20,586 nt of DNA from Verrucomicrobiota bacterium. GTDB lineage: Bacteria; Verrucomicrobiota; Verrucomicrobiia; Opitutales; Opitutaceae. Within the stretch, counting starts at the first letter, position 1. Each line of letters begins with the position of its first letter. The stretch covers positions 1 to 20,586 of the forward strand of contig JAEXPQ010000199.1 in assembly GCA_023446735.1 (NCBI GenBank). The letters are read 5' to 3'. The translations under genes and the position numbers were made by a program. Below, in pieces: positions 14,250-20,586 of this stretch. The notes under the pieces were generated by a model. It had not been told where the DNA came from and searched no databases. It was given only the letters and a program-made list of their open reading frames with translations.

Positions 14250-14936
14250 TCACACCCGCCCGGTGTTCGGGTCGTACTTGGCGAAATCCATGAAGACGGT
14301 GGCGAGATAAACCGGCTCGCTGGTGAGGTGATCCCATTTGGAGATGCGGCGACGATCCAGGAACTGGAAGCCGTAGCGCTCGAACATGCGCGGGGTGCGC
14401 GTGTCGTCGCGCACCTGCATCTGGCCGAACACGCCGCGCACGTCGCCGCGCGCCGCGAGCGCCTTCACGAACGGGAAGATCAGGATGCGCGTGGCCTGGC
14501 CGTTGCGGTAGGCCGGCAGGAGGTTGATATGGAAATGCGCCATGCCCTTGGGCGCGGGCGGCGTCTCCTTGCCGGCGCGGGTGAAGATCCACCAGAGGAA
14601 CTTCAGGCTCGCGCGGTTGTAGCGGAAGGTCGCGATGCGCCACAGGCCCTTCGGCACGATCACGAACGCGAGCAGCAGGGCGCCGATCCACGCGTTGTAG
14701 CGGAAGCGCCGGCAGGCGAGCAGGTAGCCCACGACCTCGCCGGTCTGGTCGTCCTCGGCGATGAGCGCGTGGTCGTGCTCCCAATCGGTGTAGTAGCGCG
14801 TGAGGTAGTCGGCGAAGACGTCGCGGTCGCAGAAGACCGGGTCGATCGGGTTGCCCATGCAGCCGGTGTCGGCGCAGATGCGGCGGACGGCCGCGCGATC
14901 GGCAGGCTGGTAAGGGCGAACTCGGCAGGACGGCAT
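14250..14936 (-). CDS. GNAT-family N-acetyltransferase
   Basis: This 228-residue protein starts VRPYQPADRAAVRRICADTG, the classic opening of a GNAT domain, and has the acceptor strand HALIAEDDQTGEVVGYLLA. In place of a short loop it carries an insert (about 80-125) rich in aromatic and hydrophobic residues (WIGALLLAFVIVPKGLWRIA). The conserved later part is HFHINLLPAYRNGQATRILI, where the Q/R-x-x-G-x-A/G acetyl-CoA-phosphate loop is represented by RNGQATR, followed by MFERYGFQFL near the C-terminus. The substrate is unknown. It lies downstream of the glycosyltransferase gene on the same strand, 128 bases away across a heptad array, so the two may be linked; modification of a sugar product is speculation. 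Confidence 0.82.
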   Translation of the reverse strand: MPSCRVRPYQPADRAAVRRICADTGCMGNPIDPVFCDRDVFADYLTRYYTDWEHDHALIAEDDQTGEVVGYLLACRRFRYNAWIGALLLAFVIVPKGLWRIATFRYNRASLKFLWWIFTRAGKETPPAPKGMAHFHINLLPAYRNGQATRILIFPFVKALAARGDVRGVFGQMQVRDDTRTPRMFERYGFQFLDRRRISKWDHLTSEPVYLATVFMDFAKYDPNTGRV

Positions 14937-14945
14937 CGGAAAAAG

Positions 14946-14980
14946 GCTGGAAGCGGAAACCGGAGAGCGGAAGGCGGAAA
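14946..14980 (-). repeat. Heptad repeat array, 5 units, TTTCCGC-like
   Basis: On the minus strand, five 7-bp units (TTTCCGC, CTTCCGC, TCTCCGG, TTTCCGC, TTCCAGC) run to nine bases before the acetyltransferase ATG. The unit is nearly the same as in the array at 3789-3823. Confidence 0.7.
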
Positions 14981-15064
14981 CGATGAATTCGGCTCATCCG
15001 CGGCGACACCGCAACCTCGCCGCGCAAGTTCGTCAGCACCGGGGCGCCCGGATCCGTCCGCCAC

Positions 15065-16294
15065 CTACTTTGCGACCGACGGGCCCGGCACTCGCGGCGC
15101 CGGCGCGGGATGGTGACTGGCGTGGCCGCGGCGGTAGCGGTCGATCAGCAGTTGGTAGAGCTCGAAGATGCGGTTGAAGGTGCGATCGATCGAAAAGCGC
15201 GCCGCGATGGCGTGGTGCCGGGCGAAGCGCTCGGCCGGCGTCGGCGCCGGGCGGCGCAGCGCACCGTCGATTGCGGCGGCGAGCGCACCCGGGGTGCCCG
15301 CGGCGGCGAGCAGCGGAGCTTCCTCGCAGGAAAGGCTCTCCTCCAGACCGCCGCCTCGCACGGCCAGCACCGGCGTGCCGCAGGCCTGCGCCTCGAGCGA
15401 CACGATGCCGAAGGTCTCCCAACGGCCGGCGTGCACGAAGAGATCGGCCGCGCTGTACAGATCGGCCAGCCGCGAGGGCGAATCGCAGTAGGGCAGCCAC
15501 GTGAGGTTGGAGCGGCGCGTCACCTCGGCGCGTACCCATTCGTCGAGTTCGCCGTCGCCCACCAGCGCGAGGTGCACCCGACGCTCGGGCGGCAGGCGGT
15601 CGAGCGCGCCCAGGAGATTCTTGATGCCCTTCTCCCGAGCGAGGCGGCCGACGAAGAGCAGCAGGCGCGACTCGGACGGCACATTGAACTCGGCGCGCAC
15701 CCGGTCGCGGGAGCTGCGCGGACGGAACAGCGCGGTGTCGGTGCCGAGCGGGATGTGCTCCAACCGGCGGATACCGGCGCGACGCAACGTCTCCACGAGG
15801 TGCTGGCTCGCGACCACCGTGGCGTCCATCCGGTTGTAGAGATCGCGAATGTAGCGCCGGATCGGGGCCGAGAGGGCGCGGGCGATGAGCGGGCTGGAGT
15901 AGCGGACGAGCGTGCGATCGAGCGCCCGCGGAAAGTCCGAATGGTAGAAGGCGACAACCGGCACGCCGAGTCGGAGACCGGCTTCGAGCCCGATCCACGC
16001 CGTGCGATAGGGATCGCCCACCTCGATGAGGTCGGGTTTCTCGCGTCGAACCACCTCGAGGATCCGCCGCTTGTCGAGGAGCATCCGGTAGCTCTTCGAG
16101 CCCGGCAGGCGCATCGATTTGATCTCGTAGACCGCGTGGCTGAGGCCGGCGGAGACGTGGTTGCGATGCGACGGGATGATCAGGACATGCCGGCACCCAG
16201 GACGCGCTTCGAGGCGGAGGCGCTTGTCGTGCAGGTAGCGCTTCACACCGCCTCCGAGCGGGCTGTGGAATTGGGCGATGTCGCAGATGGTCAT
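15065..16294 (-). CDS. GT4-family (group 1) glycosyltransferase
   Basis: This 409-residue GT-B enzyme transfers a sugar from an activated donor. The N-terminal acceptor domain shows the glycine loop SPLGGGVKRYLHDK at about 11-24. The C-terminal donor domain contains FVGRLAREKGI, LVGDGEL and the GT4 EX7E motif in ETFGIVSLEA, followed by CGTPVLA. There is no signal peptide or membrane span, so it is cytosolic or membrane-peripheral. The ATG at 16294 (MTICDIAQFHSPLGGG) is chosen because it begins the first Rossmann strand; the open frame continues upstream across the divergent promoter region. It is divergent from the VTT membrane-protein gene (133 bases apart). Donor and acceptor are unknown; envelope lipid or polysaccharide glycosylation is a reasonable inference. 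Confidence 0.93.
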   Translation of the reverse strand: MTICDIAQFHSPLGGGVKRYLHDKRLRLEARPGCRHVLIIPSHRNHVSAGLSHAVYEIKSMRLPGSKSYRMLLDKRRILEVVRREKPDLIEVGDPYRTAWIGLEAGLRLGVPVVAFYHSDFPRALDRTLVRYSSPLIARALSAPIRRYIRDLYNRMDATVVASQHLVETLRRAGIRRLEHIPLGTDTALFRPRSSRDRVRAEFNVPSESRLLLFVGRLAREKGIKNLLGALDRLPPERRVHLALVGDGELDEWVRAEVTRRSNLTWLPYCDSPSRLADLYSAADLFVHAGRWETFGIVSLEAQACGTPVLAVRGGGLEESLSCEEAPLLAAAGTPGALAAAIDGALRRPAPTPAERFARHHAIAARFSIDRTFNRIFELYQLLIDRYRRGHASHHPAPAPRVPGPSVAK

Positions 16295-16427
16295 GTGGGG
16301 GGACCGAAAGCACTGCAGGTTGGGCGGCCCTGCGCGGTGGCACAATCCGTAACTCGACGACGGCGAACAAAACCCACCGGGCAATCGGCGTTTGCACGTT
16401 GCCCGGCAGAGCCTTTGATCAACGCTG

Positions 16428-17138
16428 ATGTCGTACGCCCCGAAACCTCTCGTCCCGCCCGCCGCGCTCGTGATCGCGGTGCTCGGCGTGCTGGCGGCAG
16501 CCGGGCTGGGCTTCTGGGCATACGAGGTGAACCACAAAGCGGTGATGGGGTTCTTCCACGGCTCCGCGGAATGGATGCGGGCGATGCCGTGGCCCGTCTT
16601 CTACTTGGCGGTCGCGCTGTTGCCGTTTGCGTTCTTCCCGGTGAGCTTGTTGTACCTCTCGGCCGGCGCCGTCCACGGTGCGTTTCCCAGCCTCGCGGGC
16701 ATCCTGCTGGCGATGGCGGTGAACATCACGTTGAGCTACTGGCTGGCCGCCGGACCGCTGCACGGGTGGATCTCGCGCTGGTTCGCGCGCCGCGGTCGGG
16801 CCGTGCCCGTGCTGCCGGCCGACGAACATATCTGGGCGGTGCTGGTGGTGCGGTTCACGCCGGCTTTCCCACTGATCGTGCAGAACTATCTGCTCGGTCT
16901 GGCCCGGGTGCCGTTCCGGAAATACTTCTGGGTCTCGCTCGCCGCCGAAACGGTGATCGCACTCGGCTACATTCTCGCCGGCGACGCGCTCACCGAAGAC
17001 CACCCCGGGTACGTGCTCGCGGCCTTCGGCTGCATCGTCGGCGCGGTGGCTCTCTCGCGGGTCTTGCGACACATCTTCGCCAAGAAAGTCCACCCGCTGG
17101 CGAGCGCCCCGGAAAACAAAACGGGCGAGCCCGAATGA
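16428..17138 (+). CDS. TVP38/TMEM64 (VTT-domain) membrane protein
   Basis: This 236-residue polytopic protein carries the VTT (formerly SNARE-associated/DedA-like) domain. Seen are an N-terminal span (about 12-32), the re-entrant segment FPVSLLYLSAGAVHGAFPSLAGILLAM at about 70-98 where the family has its conserved Gly-rich loop, VVRFTPAFPLIVQNYLLGLARVPFRKYFWVSLAAE at about 141-175 (the family R-x-x-P / NYxxG block), and a last span near 190-215. VTT proteins are linked to lipid scrambling or flipping in eukaryotes and to envelope homeostasis and undecaprenyl-phosphate recycling (DedA relatives) in bacteria. The start at 16428 fits. Its last codons are shared with the terminator hairpin of the convergent SYLF gene. 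Confidence 0.9.
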   Translation: MSYAPKPLVPPAALVIAVLGVLAAAGLGFWAYEVNHKAVMGFFHGSAEWMRAMPWPVFYLAVALLPFAFFPVSLLYLSAGAVHGAFPSLAGILLAMAVNITLSYWLAAGPLHGWISRWFARRGRAVPVLPADEHIWAVLVVRFTPAFPLIVQNYLLGLARVPFRKYFWVSLAAETVIALGYILAGDALTEDHPGYVLAAFGCIVGAVALSRVLRHIFAKKVHPLASAPENKTGEPE

Positions 17139-17148
17139 GGCTCGCCCG
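17112..17148 (-). terminator. Terminator of the SYLF gene, inside the end of the convergent VTT gene
   Basis: Read on the minus strand, a perfect 10-bp stem (17139-17148 with 17122-17131) and a 7-base loop are followed by TTTTGTTTT (17121 downward). It lies 30 bases after the SYLF stop. On the plus strand it contains the last two sense codons and the stop codon (17136-17138) of the VTT gene, but no T-run follows on that strand. Confidence 0.85.
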
Positions 17149-17177
17149 GAAAGTGAACGGCAGGTGCCGGCTGGTGA

Positions 17178-17870
17178 TTACTGGCTGATCTCCTGCAGGT
17201 ATCTCATCAGCGGCTGCACCTCTTCGGGCGGCGTAATCCAGTCGGCGAAGAGCAGCTCCGGCATCGTGCGCAGCGTATTGTAGAAGAGGCGGTTGTTGGA
17301 ATTCTCGGCGGTGAGCCAGCCGGTCTTCACCTTGGCGCCGGCAAACAGGCCGCTGTTCTTCTGATAGACATAGACCGGCGCCTTGATGATCTGCGTCGCC
17401 TCCTGCACGCCAGCCGCACGCGGGCCGGCCACGGCGCCGGCGTCGGCACCGAAATTGAAGCGGGCGTTGTAGAGCAGGCGCGCGCCGACTTCGTCGTTGA
17501 TCACGTAGACCGTGTTGACGGTTTTCGCCCCAAGCTGGAGGCCAAGGCTGGCCTCGCCGGCCCCGAGGAAGGTCGGGACGCTCCAGCGACCGTCGGCCCG
17601 CTTGACGAGCGCCACACCGTAGCCGCCCTTCGCCCCGAAGATGAAGCCGGCTTGGAACTCGTTGACGATCACGATCGCCTTGGCCTTGCGAAGCACGTCG
17701 GCGGGGACGGCGGTGGCGGGCTTGGCCTGAAATTCGCGCAGGATCGCTTCGCAGCTCTCGATCTGGGTGACGAGGCTCTTGCGTTCGTCGCTCGCGGAGA
17801 GCAGCGGGATGGCGACGAGAGCGACAACGAGGGAAACAAGGGAGCGCAGGTGCATGATGCTGTGATTCAT
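17178..17870 (-). CDS. Exported SYLF-domain (Ysc84-like) lipid-binding protein
   Basis: This 230-residue protein has a signal peptide (MHLRSLVSLVVALVAIPLLSAS) and then a SYLF/Ysc84 domain: VPADVLRKAKAIVIV, GFIFGAKGGYGVALVKR, GRWSVPTFLGAGEASLGLQLGAKTVNTVYVI and the Gly/Ala-rich block FGADAGAVAGP, all in family order. SYLF domains bind phosphoinositides in eukaryotes; bacterial members (BPSL1445-like) are envelope proteins of unclear function. There is no lipobox Cys, so it is probably soluble or peripheral in the periplasm. An alternative start at 17855 (MHLRS) gives a tidier signal peptide. It follows lepB on the same strand after a 124-base spacer with GC-rich dyads, and ends in a good terminator. 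Confidence 0.9.
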   Translation of the reverse strand: MNHSIMHLRSLVSLVVALVAIPLLSASDERKSLVTQIESCEAILREFQAKPATAVPADVLRKAKAIVIVNEFQAGFIFGAKGGYGVALVKRADGRWSVPTFLGAGEASLGLQLGAKTVNTVYVINDEVGARLLYNARFNFGADAGAVAGPRAAGVQEATQIIKAPVYVYQKNSGLFAGAKVKTGWLTAENSNNRLFYNTLRTMPELLFADWITPPEEVQPLMRYLQEISQ

Positions 17871-17943
17871 TGGTCGGTGACAGGTTCCGCAGAACCGTGG
17901 ATTGGGGAGCTACCGGAAAACCCCGCCCCGCGCAAGCTCCGGA

Positions 17944-17980
17944 CCGGCCGAACCGCAGAGAGCCGGAGGTTCCCGGCCGG
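17944..17980. other. GC-rich interrupted dyad between lepB and the SYLF gene
   Basis: CCGGCCGAACC (17944-17954) can pair with 17968-17980 with a two-base bulge. It lies just past the lepB stop on the minus strand. With no T-run it is only a candidate attenuator or weak terminator. Confidence 0.3.
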
Positions 17981-17994
17981 CCGGACCGATTGGT

Positions 17995-18711
17995 TCACTC
18001 CAGCGCCGTGCAAAACCGGTCGAAACGCGGACGGAGCCAGTTGTTCAGGTCGCCGGAGACGAACACTGCTTCAGCCCGGCCGATGATGTCGTGACAGGGC
18101 ATGAAACCGAAGTAGCGGGAGTCGCGGCTGTTGTCGCGGTTGTCGCCGAGCACGAGGCACTGGCCGTCCGGTACGACCACCGGGCCGAAGCTGCGCCGGG
18201 CGGGGCGGTCGGGCAGCACCATCACGGCGTGGGCGGCGGCTCCGAGTCTTTCGGTGGCGAAGAGCGCGGCGGCGCGCTCCGCCGGCTCAAGGTAACGGAT
18301 ACCGGCGCCGGTCGCCGCGCGCGGGGCGTAGTCGGCGCGGGTGCCGTTGAGAACGAGCACGTCGTCGCGAAGTTCGACGATGTCACCGGCGGTGGCGACG
18401 ACGCGTTTGACGAGGCGCACACCGTCGTCGGGCGAGAAGCAGACGACGATCTCGCCGCGGGCGGGCGCGGCCCATGTCGCGAGGCGCTGGCGCGTGAACG
18501 GCACCTTCAGGTCGTAGGCGAGCTTGTTGATCACAACGACATCGCCCTCGAGAATCGTAGGCTTCATCGAGCCGCTCGGCACAAAGTTGATGTCGGCCAA
18601 CGCCGACTTCGCGGCGAAGATCACCAGCGCCGGCAACGCCAGCGGCCGCACCCATTCCAGCCAGAACCAACGTGCAAGACGTCTCGCGGAGACGACGAAG
18701 GCGGTTTCCAT
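17995..18711 (-). CDS. lepB: Signal peptidase I
   Basis: This 238-residue inner-membrane serine protease removes signal peptides from exported proteins. One N-terminal membrane span (about 22-40) precedes the catalytic box VPSGSMKPT with nucleophile Ser48. The general-base Lys102 is in RLVKRVV, and box D/E reads LVLGDNRDNSRDSRYFG. It is shorter than E. coli LepB (324) and has only one clear span, as in many non-enteric bacteria. The ATG at 18711 (METAFVVSARRL) is chosen because it places a basic segment ahead of the span; the frame is open upstream, but that sequence overlaps the divergent radical SAM gene. It may be cotranscribed with the SYLF gene. The substrates include the signal peptides seen on the SYLF protein and the M3 peptidase by inference. 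Confidence 0.95.
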   Translation of the reverse strand: METAFVVSARRLARWFWLEWVRPLALPALVIFAAKSALADINFVPSGSMKPTILEGDVVVINKLAYDLKVPFTRQRLATWAAPARGEIVVCFSPDDGVRLVKRVVATAGDIVELRDDVLVLNGTRADYAPRAATGAGIRYLEPAERAAALFATERLGAAAHAVMVLPDRPARRSFGPVVVPDGQCLVLGDNRDNSRDSRYFGFMPCHDIIGRAEAVFVSGDLNNWLRPRFDRFCTALE

Positions 18712-18791
18712 GCGGCGAACAAGGATGCCATCGGCACCGCCCGGCAACGGCAGGCTGGATGAGCGGCTCCGGGCACAGGACGGGCGGATTG

Positions 18792-20586
18792 ATGCTGCGC
18801 CGGTCGTCCGTGCCGTCGGCCTGCTACCCGCGAGGCGAGGACCAGCCGGCGCTTGCACCGCCGGTGTGCCGCGGCGAAGGTGGCCGCACTTTGCCGCCTC
18901 CCACCCACGCCACCAAGCCCGACCCGCGCGATCCCACCTGGAATCCCGCGCGCTGGCTGCCGACCACGCGCGCCGAGCTCCACGCGCGCCGCGGGGACGA
19001 GGTCGACGTGATCCTCGTGACGGGCGACGCGTACGTGGACCATCCGTCGTTCGGCGCCGCGGTGGTCGGGCGCATCATCGAGCGCGAAGGCCTACGCGTG
19101 GCGATCCTGCCGCAGCCCAACTGGCGCGACGACCTGCGCGATTTCAAGAAGCTCGGGCGCCCGCGGCTCTTCTTCGGCGTGACCGCCGGCTGCATGGACT
19201 CGATGGTCAACCGCTACACCGCCGGCCGCCGGCTGCGCAGCGACGACGCCTACACGCCCGACGGCGCACCGGGGTTCCGTCCCGACTATGCGGTGACGAC
19301 CTACACGCACATCCTCAAACAGCTCTGGCCCGACGTGCCGGTGATGATCGGCGGCATCGAGGCCAGCCTGCGGCGCGTAACCCACTACGACTACTGGTCC
19401 GACCAGCTGCGTCCGACCGTGCTCGCCGAGAGCGGCGCCGACCTGCTCGTGTACGGGATGGGCGAGCTCCCGCTCCTCGAGCTGCTGCGACTGCTCGGCA
19501 AGGGCGTGCCGTTCTCGTCGCTCAAGACGATCGCGCAGACGGCAGTGCTCTTGCCCGAGGGCGCGCCGCTCCCGAAGAACGCCAACTGGACCGCCCTGCG
19601 CCTGCACTCGCACGAGGAATGCCTCGCCGACCGCACGCTCTACGCGGCGAACTTCAAGCAGGTCGAAACCGAGTCGAACCGCGTGCACGCGAGCCGGCTC
19701 CTGCAGGACGTCGGCGGGCGCACGCTCGTCATCAACCCGCCGTTCCCGACGATGACGGAGACGCAGATGGACCGCAGTTTCGACCTGCCGTTCACGCGCC
19801 TGCCGCACCCGCGCTACCGCAAGCGCGGTCCAATCCCGGCGTATGAGATGATCCGCCACTCGATCAATCTGCACCGCGGGTGTTTCGGCGGCTGCAGCTT
19901 CTGCACGATCTCCGCGCACCAGGGCAAATTCGTCGCCAGCCGCAGCAAGGAAAGCATCCTGCGCGAGGTCGAGGCGGTGAAGAAGATGCCCGATTTCCAC
20001 GGCACGATCACCGACCTCGGCGGGCCGTCGGCCAACATGTACCGGATGAAGGGCAAGGAGCAGTGGATCTGCGACGAGTGCATCCGCCCGAGCTGCCAGT
20101 GGCCCACCATTTGCCCCAACCTCGACACCGACCACACCGCGCTGCTCGAAGTCTACAAGGCCGTGCGCGAGACGCCGGGGGTGAAGCACGCGTTCGTCAC
20201 CAGCGGACTGCGCTACGACCTGTTTCTCCACGCGAAGAAGACGCCCGAGGTCGCGAAGAGTCACGAGCGCTACATGGAGGAGCTGATCGCGCACCACGTC
20301 TCCGGCCGGCTCAAGGTCGCGCCCGAACACACCTCGGACTCCGTGCTGCGCGTGATGCGCAAGCCGAGCTTCGGGATGTTCCGCGAGTTCCTGAAACGCT
20401 TCGACGAGATCAAGCAGAAGGTCGGCAAGCCGCAGCTGCAGATGATCCCGTACTTCATCAGCTCGCATCCCGCGTCGCGGCCCGAGGACATGGCCGACCT
20501 CGCCGCACAGACCAAGGAACTCGGCTTCAAGCTCGAGCAGGTGCAGGACTTCACCCCCACGCCGATGACCGTCGCCACGGAGATCT
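18792..20586 (+). CDS. ygiQ: YgiQ-family radical SAM protein, 3' truncated by window edge
   Basis: The first 598 codons of a YgiQ-type (UPF0313) protein are present. Family blocks in order are VILVTGDAYVDHPSFGAAV, FFGVTAGCMDSMVNRYTA, the cluster motif CX3CX2C in RGCFGGCSFC (Cys364, Cys368, Cys371), TDLGGPSANMY, KVAPEHTSDSVL and MIPYFISSHPASRPEDM. The cluster would hold a 4Fe-4S centre that cleaves S-adenosylmethionine; the substrate of YgiQ is not known to me. The ATG at 18792 is the first in frame but adds a low-complexity leader of about 45 residues before PDPRDPTWNPARWLPTT, so a GTG at 18864 or TTG at 18891 may be the real start. Compared with E. coli YgiQ it lacks the long linker before the cluster domain. 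It is divergent from lepB, 80 bases apart; AGGA at 18777-18780 is the nearest thing to a ribosome site. Confidence 0.93.
   Translation, partial: MLRRSSVPSACYPRGEDQPALAPPVCRGEGGRTLPPPTHATKPDPRDPTWNPARWLPTTRAELHARRGDEVDVILVTGDAYVDHPSFGAAVVGRIIEREGLRVAILPQPNWRDDLRDFKKLGRPRLFFGVTAGCMDSMVNRYTAGRRLRSDDAYTPDGAPGFRPDYAVTTYTHILKQLWPDVPVMIGGIEASLRRVTHYDYWSDQLRPTVLAESGADLLVYGMGELPLLELLRLLGKGVPFSSLKTIAQTAVLLPEGAPLPKNANWTALRLHSHEECLADRTLYAANFKQVETESNRVHASRLLQDVGGRTLVINPPFPTMTETQMDRSFDLPFTRLPHPRYRKRGPIPAYEMIRHSINLHRGCFGGCSFCTISAHQGKFVASRSKESILREVEAVKKMPDFHGTITDLGGPSANMYRMKGKEQWICDECIRPSCQWPTICPNLDTDHTALLEVYKAVRETPGVKHAFVTSGLRYDLFLHAKKTPEVAKSHERYMEELIAHHVSGRLKVAPEHTSDSVLRVMRKPSFGMFREFLKRFDEIKQKVGKPQLQMIPYFISSHPASRPEDMADLAAQTKELGFKLEQVQDFTPTPMTVATEI

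Noticed and set aside
17122..17148. Terminator for the VTT gene on the plus strand
   Set aside because: No T-run follows on the plus strand, whereas a T-rich tract follows on the minus strand, and the stop codon is in the loop.
15110..17188. Plus-strand open frame of 692 codons spanning the glycosyltransferase and VTT genes
   Set aside because: It crosses two real genes in the wrong frame and includes their promoter region; no recognisable domain.
19092..20468. Minus-strand open frame of 458 codons opposite ygiQ
   Set aside because: It shadows the radical SAM gene, which shows the CX3CX2C motif and continuous family similarity.

Overview
The window is a high-GC, gene-dense bacterial chromosome segment with short spacers and no phage, transposase, rRNA or CRISPR content. 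Gene content, the GreA/GreB-C-like protein, and leaders that are pyrimidine-rich and lack Shine-Dalgarno motifs fit a Verrucomicrobiota bacterium, probably Opitutales/Opitutaceae. That placement is an inference from memory of similar proteins, not a search result. Gram-negative character is supported by an HlyD-type adaptor, a peptidase with a signal peptide and a SYLF protein.

Layout. (1) 1-2948, plus strand: an export operon with the end of an HlyD adaptor, an ABC-2 ATPase and an ABC-2 permease. A REP/BIME-like pair of inverted hairpins lies between ATPase and permease. (2) 3038-5061: a multi-span membrane protein (+), YajQ (-), a possible small basic protein (+) and a small three-span membrane protein (-). 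(3) 5322-10394, plus strand: five pantothenate/coenzyme A genes, panB, stand-alone CoaC-type flavoprotein, stand-alone CoaB, coaX and panD. A phosphofructokinase on the minus strand splits them. (4) 10676-13534, plus: a GreA/GreB C-terminal-like protein, tRNA-Ile2(CAU), and a secreted M3 (Dcp-like) peptidase ending in a clear terminator. (5) 13696-18711: a small membrane protein (+), a GNAT protein and a GT4 glycosyltransferase (both -), a TVP38/TMEM64 (VTT) membrane protein (+), a SYLF-domain protein (-) and signal peptidase I (-). (6) 18792-end: a YgiQ-type radical SAM protein, cut by the window edge.

The CoA genes are the strongest functional grouping. PanB and PanD feed the ketopantoate and beta-alanine branches, CoaX phosphorylates pantothenate, and CoaB and CoaC add and decarboxylate cysteine. 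panC, panE, coaD and coaE are not in the window.

The most unusual non-coding signal is a set of six short intergenic arrays with a strict 7-bp period (651-699, 3789-3823, 5138-5172, 6252-6286, 6952-7007, 14946-14980). The unit differs between arrays, and three end at or within about 6 bases of a start codon. No spacer exceeds 300 bases; the largest (10395-10675, 281 bases) holds an inverted repeat and a hairpin. I found no clear new multi-gene system. The heptad arrays, the GTAG-flanked hairpin pair and the serine-substituted CoaX are the best leads.
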